Assembly: GCF_026240905.1 (NCBI RefSeq)
Contig: NZ_JAPEVI010000003.1
Coordinates: forward strand, 1,984,001-2,048,000
Length of the DNA: 64,000 bases
Reading direction: 5' to 3'
DNA from: Roseibium salinum
GTDB lineage: Bacteria; Pseudomonadota; Alphaproteobacteria; Rhizobiales; Stappiaceae
Of this stretch, positions 18,762 to 28,797 are shown piece by piece. The position numbers and the translations under genes are program-made. The notes below the pieces were generated by a model that did no database searches, had not been told where the DNA came from, and worked only from the letters and a program-made list of their open reading frames with translations. Each line of letters opens with the position of its first letter. Position 1 is the stretch's first letter.

Positions 18762-20750
18762 TTACTCCGCCGGGGCTGTTGCGCCCGCGTTCCGTTTTCT
18801 TGCCGGCTTCGGCGCGCCGACGCGAAGCCGCCTGTCGGCGATGGACAAGGCACCGCCCACCGCCATGATGACGCTGCCGATCCAGATCAGCGTAATCAGC
18901 GGCTTGAAATAGACACGCACATCGACCGCCCCATCCCCGCGGCTTTCGCCGAGCGACAGGTAGAGCTGCGAGAAGCCGGTCGTATGGATGGCCGCCTCGG
19001 TGGTCGGCATCTGGCGGGCCGTATAGACCCGCTTCGACGGATCGAGCTCGGCGATGGTCAGGCCGGCCCGGCGGACGGTGAAGTGGCCGACTTCTTCGGT
19101 ATAGTTCGGTCCACGCCTCGGTGCGGCGCCGTCGAAGGTCACCTGGTATCCGGACAGCTCGACCGTGTCGCCGGGGCGCATGGTTTCGATCCGCTCTTCC
19201 TGGAAGGCTGACGCCGTGACGATCCCGAGAACTGCGACACCGACGCCGAAATGGGCGGTCGCGGTGCCCCAGGCGGAACCCGGCAGGCCAATCAGGCGGG
19301 AAAGGCCGCGCCGCGGGCCGATTTCAAAGAGCTTCACGCGGGTAACGATTTCGGAGACCGATCCGGCCATGATCCAGACGGCAAGGCCGACGCCCAGCGG
19401 TGCAAGCACTTTTTCCATGCCCCAGAGCCAGAACGTGAACAGCGTCAGCACCAAGGCGAGGCCGAGGGCCGCGTAAAGCCGCTGAGCGGCCGCAAGCAGA
19501 TCGCCGCGCTTCCATGAAAGAACCGGCCCGAAGGGAACGGCCATCAGCAGCGGCACCATCAGCGGCCCGAATGTAAGATTGAAGAAGGGCGCTCCGACGG
19601 AGATCGTTTCCCCGGTCACCGCATCCAGCAGCAGCGGGTAGAGCGTGCCGACGAAAACCGCGGCGCAGGCGGCCGTCAGGAAGAGGTTGTTGAGAATCAG
19701 CGCCCCTTCCCGGCTGATCGGGGCAAAGAGCCCACCCTGTTTCAGGGTCGAGGCGCGCCAGGCATAGAGCGCCAGCGAGCCGCCAATGAAGAAACACAGG
19801 AGGCCCAGGATGAAGACGCCGCGGGTCGGGTCGGTGGCAAACGCGTGCACCGACGTCAGGACGCCCGAGCGGACCAGGAAGGTGCCGAGCAGCGACAGCG
19901 AGAAGGTGAAGATGGCGAGCAGCACCGTCCACACCTTGAGGGCCTCGCGTTTCTCCATGACGATTGCCGAGTGCAGCAGGGCAGTTCCGGCCAGCCAGGG
20001 CATGAAGCTTGCATTTTCGACCGGGTCCCAGAACCACCAGCCGCCCCAGCCGAGTTCGTAATAGGCCCAGTAGGACCCCATTGCGATGCCGAGCGTCAGG
20101 AAGCTCCAGGCAAGCAGCGTCCAGGGCCGGACCCACCGCGCCCAGGCGGCATCCGTGCGCCCCAGAATCAGCGCGGCAACGGCAAATGAGAATGTGATCG
20201 AAAAGCCGACATAGCCGACATAGAGGAGCGGCGGATGAATCGCCAGGCCAATGTCCTGAAGGATCGGATTGAGGTCGGCGCCTTCCAGCGGCGGATTGGC
20301 GACACGGGTAAAGGGGTTGGACGTCGCCAGCAGAAACAGGAGAAATCCTGCCGATATCGAGCCTTGAACCGCCAGTGTCGCTGCCTTGAGATCGGCCGGC
20401 AGATTGCCGCCGAAGAGCCCCACAAGCGCGCCGAAGAACACCAGGATCAGAACCCAGAGCAGCATTGAGCCTTCATGATTGCCCCACACGCCGGTGAACT
20501 TGTAGAGCAGCGGCTTGGCGGAATGAGAGTTCTCCAGGACGTTCAGGATCGAGAAGTCCGAATTCAGATAGCCGGCGGTTAGGATCAGAAAGGACACCAG
20601 CACAAGGAGGAACATCGTCACAGAGACCGGCGGGGCCACGGCCATGAGGCGGTTGTCGCCGGAAAGCGCACCCCAGAGCGGGATCGTGCATTGCAGAAGC
20701 GACAGGGCAAAGGCCAGCACCAGCGCGTAGTGTCCGAATTCGACGATCAT
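18762..20750 (-). CDS. ccmF: Haem lyase subunit CcmF (CycK)
   Basis: A 662-residue inner-membrane protein with about 15 transmembrane helices. It is the core of the haem-ligation complex that joins haem from CcmE to apocytochrome c in the periplasm. The haem-handling tryptophan-rich loop [19 protein letters not shown] is near residues 228-246, and a second conserved NEGSML-like segment ([12 protein letters not shown]) is near 90. Length matches the family. It lies in the order ccmI-ccmE-ccmF-ccmH, the rhizobial cycHJKL operon. Confidence 0.97.
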   Translation of the reverse strand: MIVEFGHYALVLAFALSLLQCTIPLWGALSGDNRLMAVAPPVSVTMFLLVLVSFLILTAGYLNSDFSILNVLENSHSAKPLLYKFTGVWGNHEGSMLLWVLILVFFGALVGLFGGNLPADLKAATLAVQGSISAGFLLFLLATSNPFTRVANPPLEGADLNPILQDIGLAIHPPLLYVGYVGFSITFSFAVAALILGRTDAAWARWVRPWTLLAWSFLTLGIAMGSYWAYYELGWGGWWFWDPVENASFMPWLAGTALLHSAIVMEKREALKVWTVLLAIFTFSLSLLGTFLVRSGVLTSVHAFATDPTRGVFILGLLCFFIGGSLALYAWRASTLKQGGLFAPISREGALILNNLFLTAACAAVFVGTLYPLLLDAVTGETISVGAPFFNLTFGPLMVPLLMAVPFGPVLSWKRGDLLAAAQRLYAALGLALVLTLFTFWLWGMEKVLAPLGVGLAVWIMAGSVSEIVTRVKLFEIGPRRGLSRLIGLPGSAWGTATAHFGVGVAVLGIVTASAFQEERIETMRPGDTVELSGYQVTFDGAAPRRGPNYTEEVGHFTVRRAGLTIAELDPSKRVYTARQMPTTEAAIHTTGFSQLYLSLGESRGDGAVDVRVYFKPLITLIWIGSVIMAVGGALSIADRRLRVGAPKPARKRNAGATAPAE

Positions 20751-20789
20751 TTGTGTCCGTCCGCGTCCTGTTTCAATCAGTCTGCCGGA

Positions 20790-21239
20790 TCAGTCGGCAG
20801 GCTCCTCGCCGCCCTGCCAGTGGCCCTGATCCTTCAGTGCTTCCGCTACTTCCTTGGGCATATAGTTTTCGTCGTGTTTTGCCAGCACGCTGTCGGCGAC
20901 AAAGACCCCGTCCGGGCCGACGACGCCCTCGGTGACGACGCCCTGCCCCTCGCGGAACAGATCCGGCAGAATACCCTTGTAGGTCACCGAAACGACATTT
21001 TCCATGTCAGTCACCCGGAATGCGACCTGTGCGTTGTCGGACCTGACGATGGAGCCTTCCTCGACAAGTCCGCCCAGACGGATCCGCTGTCCGGCGGCGA
21101 TGGTGTTCCTGGTGATATCCGTCGGGCTCTGGAAGTAGACGATCTCGCCCTTCAGCGCATACAGGATCAGACCGAGCGCAAGGGCAAGAACGGCACCAGC
21201 CGATCCGATAAGGGTCAACCTTCTTTGTTTGCGTGTCAT
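20790..21239 (-). CDS. ccmE: Periplasmic haem chaperone CcmE (CycJ)
   Basis: A 149-residue protein with one N-terminal membrane anchor and a periplasmic beta-barrel. It binds haem covalently and passes it to CcmF. The haem-binding His is in [13 protein letters not shown] near residue 120, with the conserved Tyr four residues later. I placed the start at ATG 21239 ([15 protein letters not shown]), the usual CcmE beginning; an ATG 45 bases upstream would add an atypical leader. It sits 39 bases before ccmF and 67 bases after ccmI. Confidence 0.95.
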   Translation of the reverse strand: MTRKQRRLTLIGSAGAVLALALGLILYALKGEIVYFQSPTDITRNTIAAGQRIRLGGLVEEGSIVRSDNAQVAFRVTDMENVVSVTYKGILPDLFREGQGVVTEGVVGPDGVFVADSVLAKHDENYMPKEVAEALKDQGHWQGGEEPAD

Positions 21240-21306
21240 ATATGTTCCGTCCGCAATCTCAACGATCCGCGCATGATTGTCCATTGGCGACGCGGATAAC
21301 TTAGGG

Positions 21307-22455
21307 TCACGACCCTGTTAGGCCAAGTTGCCTGGCCGTGTCCTTGATCAGGGACAAGTCTTCCGGCTTGCCTGCGTAAGCATCTTGGGCCGAGGCAAGG
21401 GCGTCTTCGGCCTTCTGCTTTTCCCCCAGCACGATATAGGCCCGCATCAGCTGGTTCCATTCCGCGGCCGAGCCACCTTCGGAGGCAAGCCGTTCGGCAA
21501 GGCCGGAAACCATATCCCGGATCATGGCCTGGCGGTCCTCGGCATTCATGTCGCCCGAGGCGGCGATGTCCTCCTGAGACGGCCCGCGCGGGCCCGGGGA
21601 TTGCGCCTGCGCGCCCTCAATGTCCGTACCTTCAAGAAGAGCGAGTTCCCGGCGTGCCGCGCCAGCCCAGGCTTCGGTTCCCTCCGCCGCCTCGAGCAGC
21701 TCATTCCAGGCTGCGATCGCTTCGTCTTTCCGGCCTTCCTGCCCGAGGGCAATCGCCAGAAAGAAGCGCGGCTTGACGGCCGTGGCATCCATTTCAACCG
21801 CCTGCTCGAATGCGCGCCGCGCATCAGCGACGACGAGCCCCTGGTTGGCGATGGTCAGGGCTTCGCCCATGTCGGTCAGCCACTCGGGCCGCGGTCCGAG
21901 GATCCGGATCGCATTCGCGTAGGCGCGTGCGGACGCTTCCGGCTGACCAAGAGACAGGTAGACCGGGGCGATGACCGCCCAGCCCTGTCCATCTTCCGGG
22001 TTCTGGGCCAGGTGACGCTCGACACGGGCCACCAGCACACCGACGGATTGTTCTTCCGCAGGCGTATCGAGCCGCGCGGCAAGCGGCAGATCCGGCTGGT
22101 CCGGAGAGCCGAGCCCGAGATAGAGCCCGACAGCGGCAAGCGGCAGCACGAACAGCGCCAATGCCTGGACGATCTTCAACCGTGAGCCGCGCACTCTGCC
22201 TGACGGTTCCTGTTCGTGTCTTTCATGGGCAGCAAGCAGGCGGCGGGCGACTTCCGTGCGTGCAGCTTGCGCAGCCTCGGGATCGATCAATCCGCGGTTC
22301 AGTTCGCTCTCGATCGCGTCCAATTGCTCACGGTAGACCGCTTCGTCCGCAGTCAGGTTCGCCCCGTCCGGCCGGCGCCTTGCCCGCACCAGGGGAACGA
22401 GCACCGACAGGGCGGCAGCCCCTGTCATGACAGCTATCAGTATCCAAAAAATCAT
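21307..22455 (-). CDS. ccmI: Cytochrome c biogenesis protein CcmI (CycH)
   Basis: A 382-residue inner-membrane protein that holds apocytochrome c for the CcmF/CcmH ligation step. Two transmembrane helices are present (residues 2-20 and about 93-113), with a cytoplasmic leucine-zipper-like loop between them. A periplasmic TPR-type helical domain follows (about 150-300, with repeats such as [20 protein letters not shown]). The C-terminal repeat region from 300 onward resembles another TPR unit. It is the first gene of the four-gene ccm operon. About 170 gene-less bases separate it from the 491-residue protein upstream and probably contain the promoter. Confidence 0.92.
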   Translation of the reverse strand: MIFWILIAVMTGAAALSVLVPLVRARRRPDGANLTADEAVYREQLDAIESELNRGLIDPEAAQAARTEVARRLLAAHERHEQEPSGRVRGSRLKIVQALALFVLPLAAVGLYLGLGSPDQPDLPLAARLDTPAEEQSVGVLVARVERHLAQNPEDGQGWAVIAPVYLSLGQPEASARAYANAIRILGPRPEWLTDMGEALTIANQGLVVADARRAFEQAVEMDATAVKPRFFLAIALGQEGRKDEAIAAWNELLEAAEGTEAWAGAARRELALLEGTDIEGAQAQSPGPRGPSQEDIAASGDMNAEDRQAMIRDMVSGLAERLASEGGSAAEWNQLMRAYIVLGEKQKAEDALASAQDAYAGKPEDLSLIKDTARQLGLTGS

Positions 22456-22625
22456 GGCCGCACTATAGACCGCCCAAGACCGACAAAAGCAAGATGCTTA
22501 GCTGTGACCGGCGGTCGCGGTACCCCACATGGAGGCAACCGGGCCCGATGTAAATAGGTGCAAATACCTGCGGCCTTTTCCGGATCCCGGCGACGGACCG
22601 CACGGAGCCAAGAGAAATGCGGGGG

Positions 22626-24101
22626 CTAACGCGCGCCCAGCGCACTCGCCACGAGCTTGCGCTCCGGTCCTGGTTCCGCCGCGACGTCGTTTTTCTGGGC
22701 TTTTGCAACCGCGGACTGGCGGCTGCGCCGGAGCTGGGCGGCATAGTCCGGGCCGAAATAGATTTCCGAGAGCTGGATCGCCACGTCGGCGGCCGCCAGT
22801 TGGGCGTCCAGTTGTTGTCCCCGCGACTTTCCAAGATCGGTGATCAGGGAGCGTGTAACGATTTCCAGTGTCTGCTCAACCGCCTGGCGGGTCCGTTTGC
22901 CCACATCGTTGACGGCGAATATTTCGGACGTGTTGCGGACCATGGCGACGACCCGCAGCGCCCGCACGGCGTCGTTGATGGCCGACTGGTCAATGTGCAG
23001 CGTGCCGTTCTTGTCGAATTTGGGCACCTGAAGCGCGCGGCGGACAGCGCCATGGGCACTGTTGAGCTCTCGCGTCACCACGCTGGAGATGCTGCGCTTG
23101 GTCTCCGCCAGACGCTTGTGCCATGCACCTGTGACCGAAAGGTCCATATCGCGTTCGATGCCGCGGACGAGCGAGTGATATTCGCCAAGCGCCTGGGAAA
23201 AGGCAACCGGATCCGGATTGTGGTTTCGGTGTTCCAGGGCCAGGATCTGAAGGCGTTCGGCTTCACTCATCACCACATCGACGAAGGGAGCGAACTGGGA
23301 GTTTGCAATTGCCTTCGGATCAAGGTCGCCAGCAAGCCGGCCCGCAAATGTGCAAAGGGCGGCAGGGGCATCGGCGCGTTCTACCAGCGCCGCGGCGATC
23401 ACCGCAACATGGTCCGGAAACCGGGCCGAGCATTTGTCGACCAGGCGCAGAACATCGGTGTCCTGCTTCAGCCTGTGCTCGTTGATGCGCTCGGGAATGT
23501 TCTGCAGGAAGGGTATCAGCCAGCGCTCGGCGGCAAAGATCTTCTGAATGTCCTTGAGTTCGGCGATCCCGCGCTCGCCGCCGAGTTCGACGCCGATCCT
23601 GCGCCGTTCCTTTTCGGAGGTTTCGCTGCGGCGAAGGACTTCGCCCACCGCGTCGACCGAGCGGGTGCGCAGAGACTGGACGAGCGCTTCGACACGCTCG
23701 AAGCTGACAGCGGTATTGCCAGCCTGCTCCAGAACGGCCCGGACATCGGCCGGCATGACATCGCGGCCGAGCCACTTCCAGACCCGTTCGAGAGCGGCGC
23801 GATCGATGCGCCCCTCCTGGCGGTTCGGCAAATGCTCGTTGATCAGGAATTCTTCCAGCGGCGAGAAGAACATACGCCGGATCTGCCCCTGCCGGTGGAC
23901 GCCGTCAATGGCGCCGGGGACCGATGGATGCGGTTCGCGCAACAGCGTGAGGGCAGCGGCGAGGACGAGATGAATACTCGGGTCGGCATCCTTCCGCACT
24001 TTGGCCCTTTCCAGATTCCGGACCAAAGCCTCAACGGCTTGCGGGCTGAGACTGCTCAGATAGGTCCTGATTTTGGTTTCCAGATGGTCCGAATATGTCA
24101 T
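22626..24101 (-). CDS. Unrecognised 491-residue helical protein
   Basis: A complete reading frame, strongly GC-biased at third positions like its neighbours, starting at ATG 24101 (MTYSDHLETKIRTYLSSLSP). I do not recognise a named domain. It is mostly helical, rich in Arg, Glu and Ala, with no signal peptide and no convincing membrane helix. It has only two Cys residues (in DKCSARFPD and AALCTFAGR). A segment SPLEEFLINEHLP near residues 80-92 and a late GKRTRQAVEQTLEIVTRSL may be useful for searches. It lies between a surface lipoprotein gene and the ccm operon on the same strand. Its placement next to the FeuPQ genes could mean a signalling or envelope role, but this is only context. Confidence 0.7.
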   Translation of the reverse strand: MTYSDHLETKIRTYLSSLSPQAVEALVRNLERAKVRKDADPSIHLVLAAALTLLREPHPSVPGAIDGVHRQGQIRRMFFSPLEEFLINEHLPNRQEGRIDRAALERVWKWLGRDVMPADVRAVLEQAGNTAVSFERVEALVQSLRTRSVDAVGEVLRRSETSEKERRRIGVELGGERGIAELKDIQKIFAAERWLIPFLQNIPERINEHRLKQDTDVLRLVDKCSARFPDHVAVIAAALVERADAPAALCTFAGRLAGDLDPKAIANSQFAPFVDVVMSEAERLQILALEHRNHNPDPVAFSQALGEYHSLVRGIERDMDLSVTGAWHKRLAETKRSISSVVTRELNSAHGAVRRALQVPKFDKNGTLHIDQSAINDAVRALRVVAMVRNTSEIFAVNDVGKRTRQAVEQTLEIVTRSLITDLGKSRGQQLDAQLAAADVAIQLSEIYFGPDYAAQLRRSRQSAVAKAQKNDVAAEPGPERKLVASALGAR

Positions 24102-24216
24102 TCACGTCGTCAACGTTGATCGGAATCCCGTTGATCATCCGGCATAAGGCTTAAACAAGTGTTGAGAGTAACTGTAGGTATTTGAAGCAGTTCGGGCCGC
24201 GCATTGCATGATCCGG

Positions 24217-24654
24217 CTACCCGATCACCTGCCAGCCACCGTCGTCGTTTTCGCAGGCGGTTCCCCTGGCCTGAAGGACCCGTCCCTGCAGAACCATTTC
24301 GTGGGTAAACTCGCGGCAGCCGGTTTCATTGACGTAGTAGACCGGACCCGGGCGCACCTGGCCGCTGCGGCCAGTGCGTTCGTTCTGCCAGGCAACGGCC
24401 ACGCCGACGCCCCGCGCCCGCAAGGCACGTTCCTGGGCATCCTCCGCCGCGCGCCGGTCGGACGGTCGAAGCGCATCGCCGAATTCATTGTTCACCAGCA
24501 CGGAGATGGCGGTGTTGGCCTCGGAATCTGTCACGTTGGTGCCCGGATCGCCAAAGAACGAGCCCCATCCGGCCGATCCCGTTGATCCGGACGTCATGGA
24601 ACAACCGGTCAGAACCGCGACCAGAGCAAAACATGTGGCACTGCGCAAACGCAC
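24217..24654 (-). CDS. Surface-antigen lipoprotein (RT0821/Lpp0805-like, 17 kDa antigen group)
   Basis: A 145-residue lipoprotein. GTG 24654 is chosen because GGGAG lies seven bases upstream. The resulting signal peptide MRLRSATCFALVAVLTGC ends in a lipobox LTGC, with the lipidated Cys at 18. The mature part fits the small alphaproteobacterial surface-antigen fold: AWQNERTGRSGQVRP, then GCREFTHEMVLQGRVLQARG and a terminal GTACENDDGGWQVIG with two conserved Cys residues. These proteins sit in the outer membrane; their role is not known in detail. The gene is downstream of feuQ on the same strand, separated by about 165 bases. Confidence 0.8.
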   Translation of the reverse strand: MRLRSATCFALVAVLTGCSMTSGSTGSAGWGSFFGDPGTNVTDSEANTAISVLVNNEFGDALRPSDRRAAEDAQERALRARGVGVAVAWQNERTGRSGQVRPGPVYYVNETGCREFTHEMVLQGRVLQARGTACENDDGGWQVIG

Positions 24655-24820
24655 TCGAAAGCTCCCGATTGGCAAGAAAACCGGTATGAACCGATGGCTG
24701 AATCATTGATATTTTCAATTTGTGGCCGAACTTGGCCACCGTCCAGACTTTAAAAAAACAATTTCCTTCACATTCTATCACAACACCTTACAGCCATTCG
24801 CAGGCGCAACCGGATATCCT

Positions 24821-26240
24821 CTATTCCCGGCCGAGGGAAGGCAGAATCAACCTGGCCTTCAGCCCGCCCATGGCCGACCGGTCCAATTCCAGCGAGCCGC
24901 CGTAAAGCGCGGCCAGATCGGCCACGATCGACAGCCCGAGGCCGGTTCCCGGCACGGTTTCATCCAGCCGTTTGCCGCGTTTGACGGCTTCGGCCCGCTG
25001 TTCCGGGGTCAGTCCGGGCCCGTCGTCTTCGACGGTGATCGTGAACATCTCCCGGTTCGTTGCCGGGTCGTTGAACGGCGCCACCGCAACGGCGACCTTC
25101 GACGCCGCCCATTTGCAGGCATTGTCTATCAGGTTGCCGCTCATTTCCTCCAGATCCTGGCTCTCCCCCTGAACCGAATCGGCGCGGCTTGATCGAAGCC
25201 TACGGACACGCCCTTGTCATGGTAGATTTTCCCCATCGCGCGTATCAGCCGGGCAAGAACGGGCTCCGTTTCGCAGGAGACACCGATGACACGACGCTGA
25301 GCTGCCATGCGCGCGCGCTCCAGATGGTGCTGGATCTGGGTCGACATGATGGCTGCCTGTTCGGACACTTTTTCCGCCAGCGGGCCGCCGGCGGAACGGG
25401 CCTCGTTGGAAATCACCGAAAGCGGCGTCTTCAGGCCGTGTGCCAGGTTGCCGACATGGGTCCGTGCCCGCTCGACAATCTCCCTGTTGGAGAGGATGAG
25501 AGCGTTGAGTTCCACCGCCAGGGGCGCGATTTCCCGCGGCAGGGCCTCGTCGATTCGCTCCGCCTCCCCCGCCGGACGGCCGACAGCGAGGCCCTCAGGC
25601 GCGAGAGCGGCCGGAGGCCGACCCGGACCTGCAGAAAGATGGCCAGGATCAGGCCAAGGCCGACGATACACAGCGTCAGGGCAACCAGACGGGCAAATTC
25701 GGCGATATCGGCCCAGAAGCCTGCGGTCGCGGCCGCAACCGCAATAACATATGGCGTATCCTCGACCGAGATCTGCCGCTGCAGGATCCGCACCTCGTCC
25801 CCTGTCGGACCGGCAACGAAGCCGGCGCTGATATCCGCGTCACCGATCGGGGGAGCGTCCAGGGGATCACCGAGCAGGGATTCCGACGAATAGAGAATAT
25901 CCTGGCTGCCGGCGCGCCGGACGGTCCAATACCAGCCCGACAGAGGCAGCGAGAAGCGCGGGTCGCCGCGATAGGCCGGAGCGGTGAGCACCGAGACGGT
26001 GCCGTCGGCACCGGGGCCGGTCTCGAGCATCTGCGCCACCAGCGCCTTAATGTGGATCTCGAGTTGCGCATCGAAGGCGCGTTCGCTGGCCCGCTGATAA
26101 AGGCTCACGAGAAACACGCCGGCAAGGGCAAGCGCAAGCGTGGACCAGAGGGCGGCAACGAAGACAAGGCGCGCGGCCAGCGATCTTTGCGGATTGCGGG
26201 ACGGCTGGAGGTCCGCCCCTTCGCCAGTCTCACTCGTCAC
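24821..26240 (-). CDS. feuQ: FeuQ-like sensor histidine kinase (two apparent frameshifts)
   Basis: An inner-membrane kinase of about 473 residues after repair. The N-terminal helix (ARLVFVAALWSTLALALAGVFLVSLY), a periplasmic sensor of about 130 residues and a second helix near 175-195 are in one frame. The phospho-acceptor His in NLAHGLKTPLSVISNEA is in a second, and the ATPase domain (GNLIDNACKWA, DDGPGLTP, GTGLGLSIV) in a third. Each break is at a run of five C on the plus strand (25566-25570 and 25165-25169), and one added base at each restores SAVRRGEAERIDEAL and RFRGESQDLEEMSGN. This is the pattern of sequencing error. GTG 26240, with GGAG upstream, overlaps feuP by 11 bases. In rhizobia FeuPQ responds to low osmolarity and controls periplasmic glucan export. 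Confidence 0.82.
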
Positions 26241-26898
26241 TGGCCGCTCCAAGGCGGTAGCCGAGACCCCGGATGGTTTCGATCAGGTCGGAGCCGATCT
26301 TCTTGCGCAGGCGGCCGACGAACACTTCGACCGTATTGGAGTCGCGGTCGAAATCCTGATCGTAGAGATGTTCCGTCAGCTCGGTGCGGGAAATCACCTT
26401 ACCCCGATGATGGAGGAGATAGGACAGGAGGCGGAATTCGTGGGAGGTCAGCTTGACCGGATTGCCGTCCACCGTGACACGCCCGGCGCGCAGGTCGAGC
26501 CGGACCGGGCCGCAGGTCAGTTCGTTGGAGGCATGGCCCGCGGCGCGGCGCACGAGCGCGCGCACCCTCGCCAGCACTTCTTCCATGTGAAAGGGTTTGG
26601 CAACATAGTCGTCCGCGCCCGCGTCGATGCCGGCCACCTTGTCCGACCAGCGGTCGCGGGCAGTCAGGATCAGCACCGGCATCGTCCGCCCGTCGCGCCG
26701 CCAGTTCTCAAGGACGGAAAGCCCGTCGAGCTTCGGCAGTCCGAGATCCAGCACCACGGCATCATAGGGCTCCGTGTCGCCGAGGAAATGTCCGTCCTCG
26801 CCGTCGGCGGCACTGTCGACCACGTAGCCGGCCTCTTGCAGCGCACCCACCAGTTGACGGTTCAGGTCACTATCATCTTCAACAACAAGAATGCGCAT
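26230..26898 (-). CDS. feuP: FeuP-like OmpR-family response regulator
   Basis: A 222-residue transcription factor. The receiver carries the acidic pair at residues 7-9, phospho-acceptor Asp51 in AVVLDLGLPKLDG and Lys near 101 in YVAKPFHMEE. The winged-helix domain runs from about 123 and ends in ETIRGLGYRLGA. Segments such as FLGDTEPYDAVVLDLGLP and EHLYDQDFDRDSNTVEVFVG are, to my memory, hallmarks of rhizobial FeuP. It overlaps feuQ and follows the small feuN-like gene, so the three form one unit. Likely targets include envelope and osmoadaptation genes; none is identified here. Confidence 0.9.
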   Translation of the reverse strand: MRILVVEDDSDLNRQLVGALQEAGYVVDSAADGEDGHFLGDTEPYDAVVLDLGLPKLDGLSVLENWRRDGRTMPVLILTARDRWSDKVAGIDAGADDYVAKPFHMEEVLARVRALVRRAAGHASNELTCGPVRLDLRAGRVTVDGNPVKLTSHEFRLLSYLLHHRGKVISRTELTEHLYDQDFDRDSNTVEVFVGRLRKKIGSDLIETIRGLGYRLGAASDE

Positions 26899-27020
26899 GA
26901 AACCTACTTTAACTTTGGAAATCTGCCGTCCGCTTCGACACGGAGGTGAGTATAAGGGATCCGGAGCATCCTGAAAGCACTCGACCTATGCCCCCACATG
27001 GATGCGGGCCGATCTAGCAG

Positions 27021-27275
27021 TCACCGGCTGGCATTGACTGTGACCGTCGTCACCTTTCCGTCCTTCAAGACCGACAAGACATAGACATAGCCACCGCCCT
27101 GCTGGCAGAGCTGTGCCTTGACGATTTCCCCGCCGGCGCTTCCGGCGACGGATCCGAGCGGAACCGCCCTGCCGCTCGCAACGGCCTCACGGGCCTCGGC
27201 CTGCGACAAGCAGGCGGCCTGCGCCGGAGCGACTGCGGCCAGGGTCAGGATAATAACGGCGAAAATCTGTTTCAC
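27021..27275 (-). CDS. feuN: Small periplasmic PepSY-like protein, probable FeuN
   Basis: An 84-residue secreted protein. Its signal peptide MKQIFAVIILTLAAVAPAQA ends at an AXA cleavage site, and the mature domain of about 64 residues has two Cys residues (ACLSQAEA and AQLCQQGG) and a PepSY-like end VLKDGKVTTVTVNA. It lies 122 bases upstream of feuP on the same strand. In Sinorhizobium meliloti a periplasmic protein of about this size, FeuN, is encoded beside feuPQ and restrains the FeuQ kinase. Size, export signal and position all fit. The identity is inferred from context and memory rather than a sequence alignment. Confidence 0.65.
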   Translation of the reverse strand: MKQIFAVIILTLAAVAPAQAACLSQAEAREAVASGRAVPLGSVAGSAGGEIVKAQLCQQGGGYVYVLSVLKDGKVTTVTVNASR

Positions 27276-27386
27276 GTGTCCGGTTCCGGTTCTGCCTCAC
27301 GAATGATGCGCAAGGTGTAGTCGTTTCCACATGAACGCAAGCTGAACCGGCCGTTTAACTTTCTCCTTTCCGCCCGCAAAAGACAC

Positions 27387-28676
27387 TCAACTCGCCAATT
27401 CGTCAGTATGCAAGTCGTCATAGCGTCCCTTGAAGTGCTCGAACACCTGCAGGGTCCGTCGGGCGATGCCGGTCCAGCCGAAGACCCGGCGTGCAAACCG
27501 GGCGCCTTCCACCGCCAGCGTTTCGCGCATCCAGGGATACTGCATCGGCATGTTGAGCATGGCGGCGAATTCCTCGGGCCGCTTCGGGTCGGCCACCAGG
27601 GCATGGCGGCCGAATTCGATCTGCTCGAACAGGCCGCCGTGAATGGTAACCACCGTCGGCGTCGCGCATGCCATGGCCTCCACCGCGGTCATGCCGAAGG
27701 GTTCGTATCGGGACGGCAGGGCGAAAATCCCCGGGGCACGGTAGTGGTCCGCCAGGTCCTCATCGGCCACGTAGCCGCGCCAGCTGATCGCATCGGCCAC
27801 GCCCAGGTCGGCGGCAATCTGCTTCCACTGGTTCAAAAGAGCGATATCGCTGTCGGAATTAGCCCCGGCCGCCAGCACGAGGCGGGCGTCGGGCTGCAGT
27901 TTCAACAGGCTTGGCAGGGCTTCGATGATCAGATCGTAACCCTTGTTTTCCGCCGCGCGGCCGACGACGTAAATGTCGGTCTCGCGCATTTCATGCTTTT
28001 GCCGGGCAGCCGCCACCTTGTCTGGTGTCGCGGGCGTGAACCGGCTCTCGTCGATGCCGGGCGGGATCATCGAGATATGCTCCTTCGGCAGCTGGTATTG
28101 TTCGACGATCAATTCGACCTGCTGCTCGGTCGTGGCGATCAGGTGATCGCAATTGCGGTAAAGCACGAATTCCTTCTGGATGCGCTCCTCGAACCGGTAG
28201 CCGGCCATCTCCTCGTCGCTGGCGCCTTCCATCTCGTGCTGCTTCCACCAGCCGAGGGAATGGGGCGTATGGACATGCGGGATCTGCAGTTCCTCTGCGA
28301 TCAGCTGGCCGGAAACGCCGGCATCCCAATAGTGGGTGTTGATCACATCGTAGTGGATGTTGTGGTAGTGGATCATGGCGAGCGCATTGGTGACGAAGTC
28401 GCCATACCAGTCGTGCATGTCCTCCTTGCGGATGAATTCCCGTCCGCCGAAGGGGACCCGCAGGATGCGGAGGTTTTCGTTGATGATGTCCTCGGCCGGC
28501 TGATCCTCGAACTGCCGGGTCATGACATCAACCCTGTAGCCGAGTTGGGCGAACCGTTTGGCGAGCTCCAGTACGAACACCACCTGCCCGCCCGTGTCCG
28601 GTTTTCCAAGCTCCGGCGATCCCGCCACATAACCGTGGAGCGAGATCATCAGCAAAGAACCATGTTGATTGTTCAT
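27387..28676 (-). CDS. Sucrose-phosphate synthase-like glycosyltransferase (GT4)
   Basis: A 429-residue cytosolic GT-B glycosyltransferase that most likely joins UDP-glucose and fructose 6-phosphate to sucrose 6-phosphate. The N-terminal domain has SLHGYVAGSPELGKPDTGGQ, where the GK.DTGGQ motif is typical of sucrose-phosphate and sucrose synthases, and HVHTPHSLGWWKQ. The C-terminal domain has VGRAAENKGYDLII and the GT4 signature PSRYEPFGMTAVEAMA with its E-X7-E pair. ATG 28676 with AAGGG upstream is preferred to a start 72 bases earlier. It is the last gene of an operon with a phosphatase and a GH32-like protein. Sucrose is a common compatible solute in marine bacteria. Confidence 0.88.
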   Translation of the reverse strand: MNNQHGSLLMISLHGYVAGSPELGKPDTGGQVVFVLELAKRFAQLGYRVDVMTRQFEDQPAEDIINENLRILRVPFGGREFIRKEDMHDWYGDFVTNALAMIHYHNIHYDVINTHYWDAGVSGQLIAEELQIPHVHTPHSLGWWKQHEMEGASDEEMAGYRFEERIQKEFVLYRNCDHLIATTEQQVELIVEQYQLPKEHISMIPPGIDESRFTPATPDKVAAARQKHEMRETDIYVVGRAAENKGYDLIIEALPSLLKLQPDARLVLAAGANSDSDIALLNQWKQIAADLGVADAISWRGYVADEDLADHYRAPGIFALPSRYEPFGMTAVEAMACATPTVVTIHGGLFEQIEFGRHALVADPKRPEEFAAMLNMPMQYPWMRETLAVEGARFARRVFGWTGIARRTLQVFEHFKGRYDDLHTDELAS

Positions 28677-28797
28677 GAGGCACCAACCCTTTGTGTTTGT
28701 TTTACGCCCCCCACGCAATCCGATTTGGCTATTCCCGGGCCGGAGCAATCCCTATCCAGGTGACTTCAGATGCTCCAAGATGTCACATCGCAAGCTT

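Noticed and set aside
24821..26240. feuQ as a true pseudogene
   Set aside because: Both breaks are at five-base G/C runs and the kinase motifs are intact in all parts, while feuP is undamaged.
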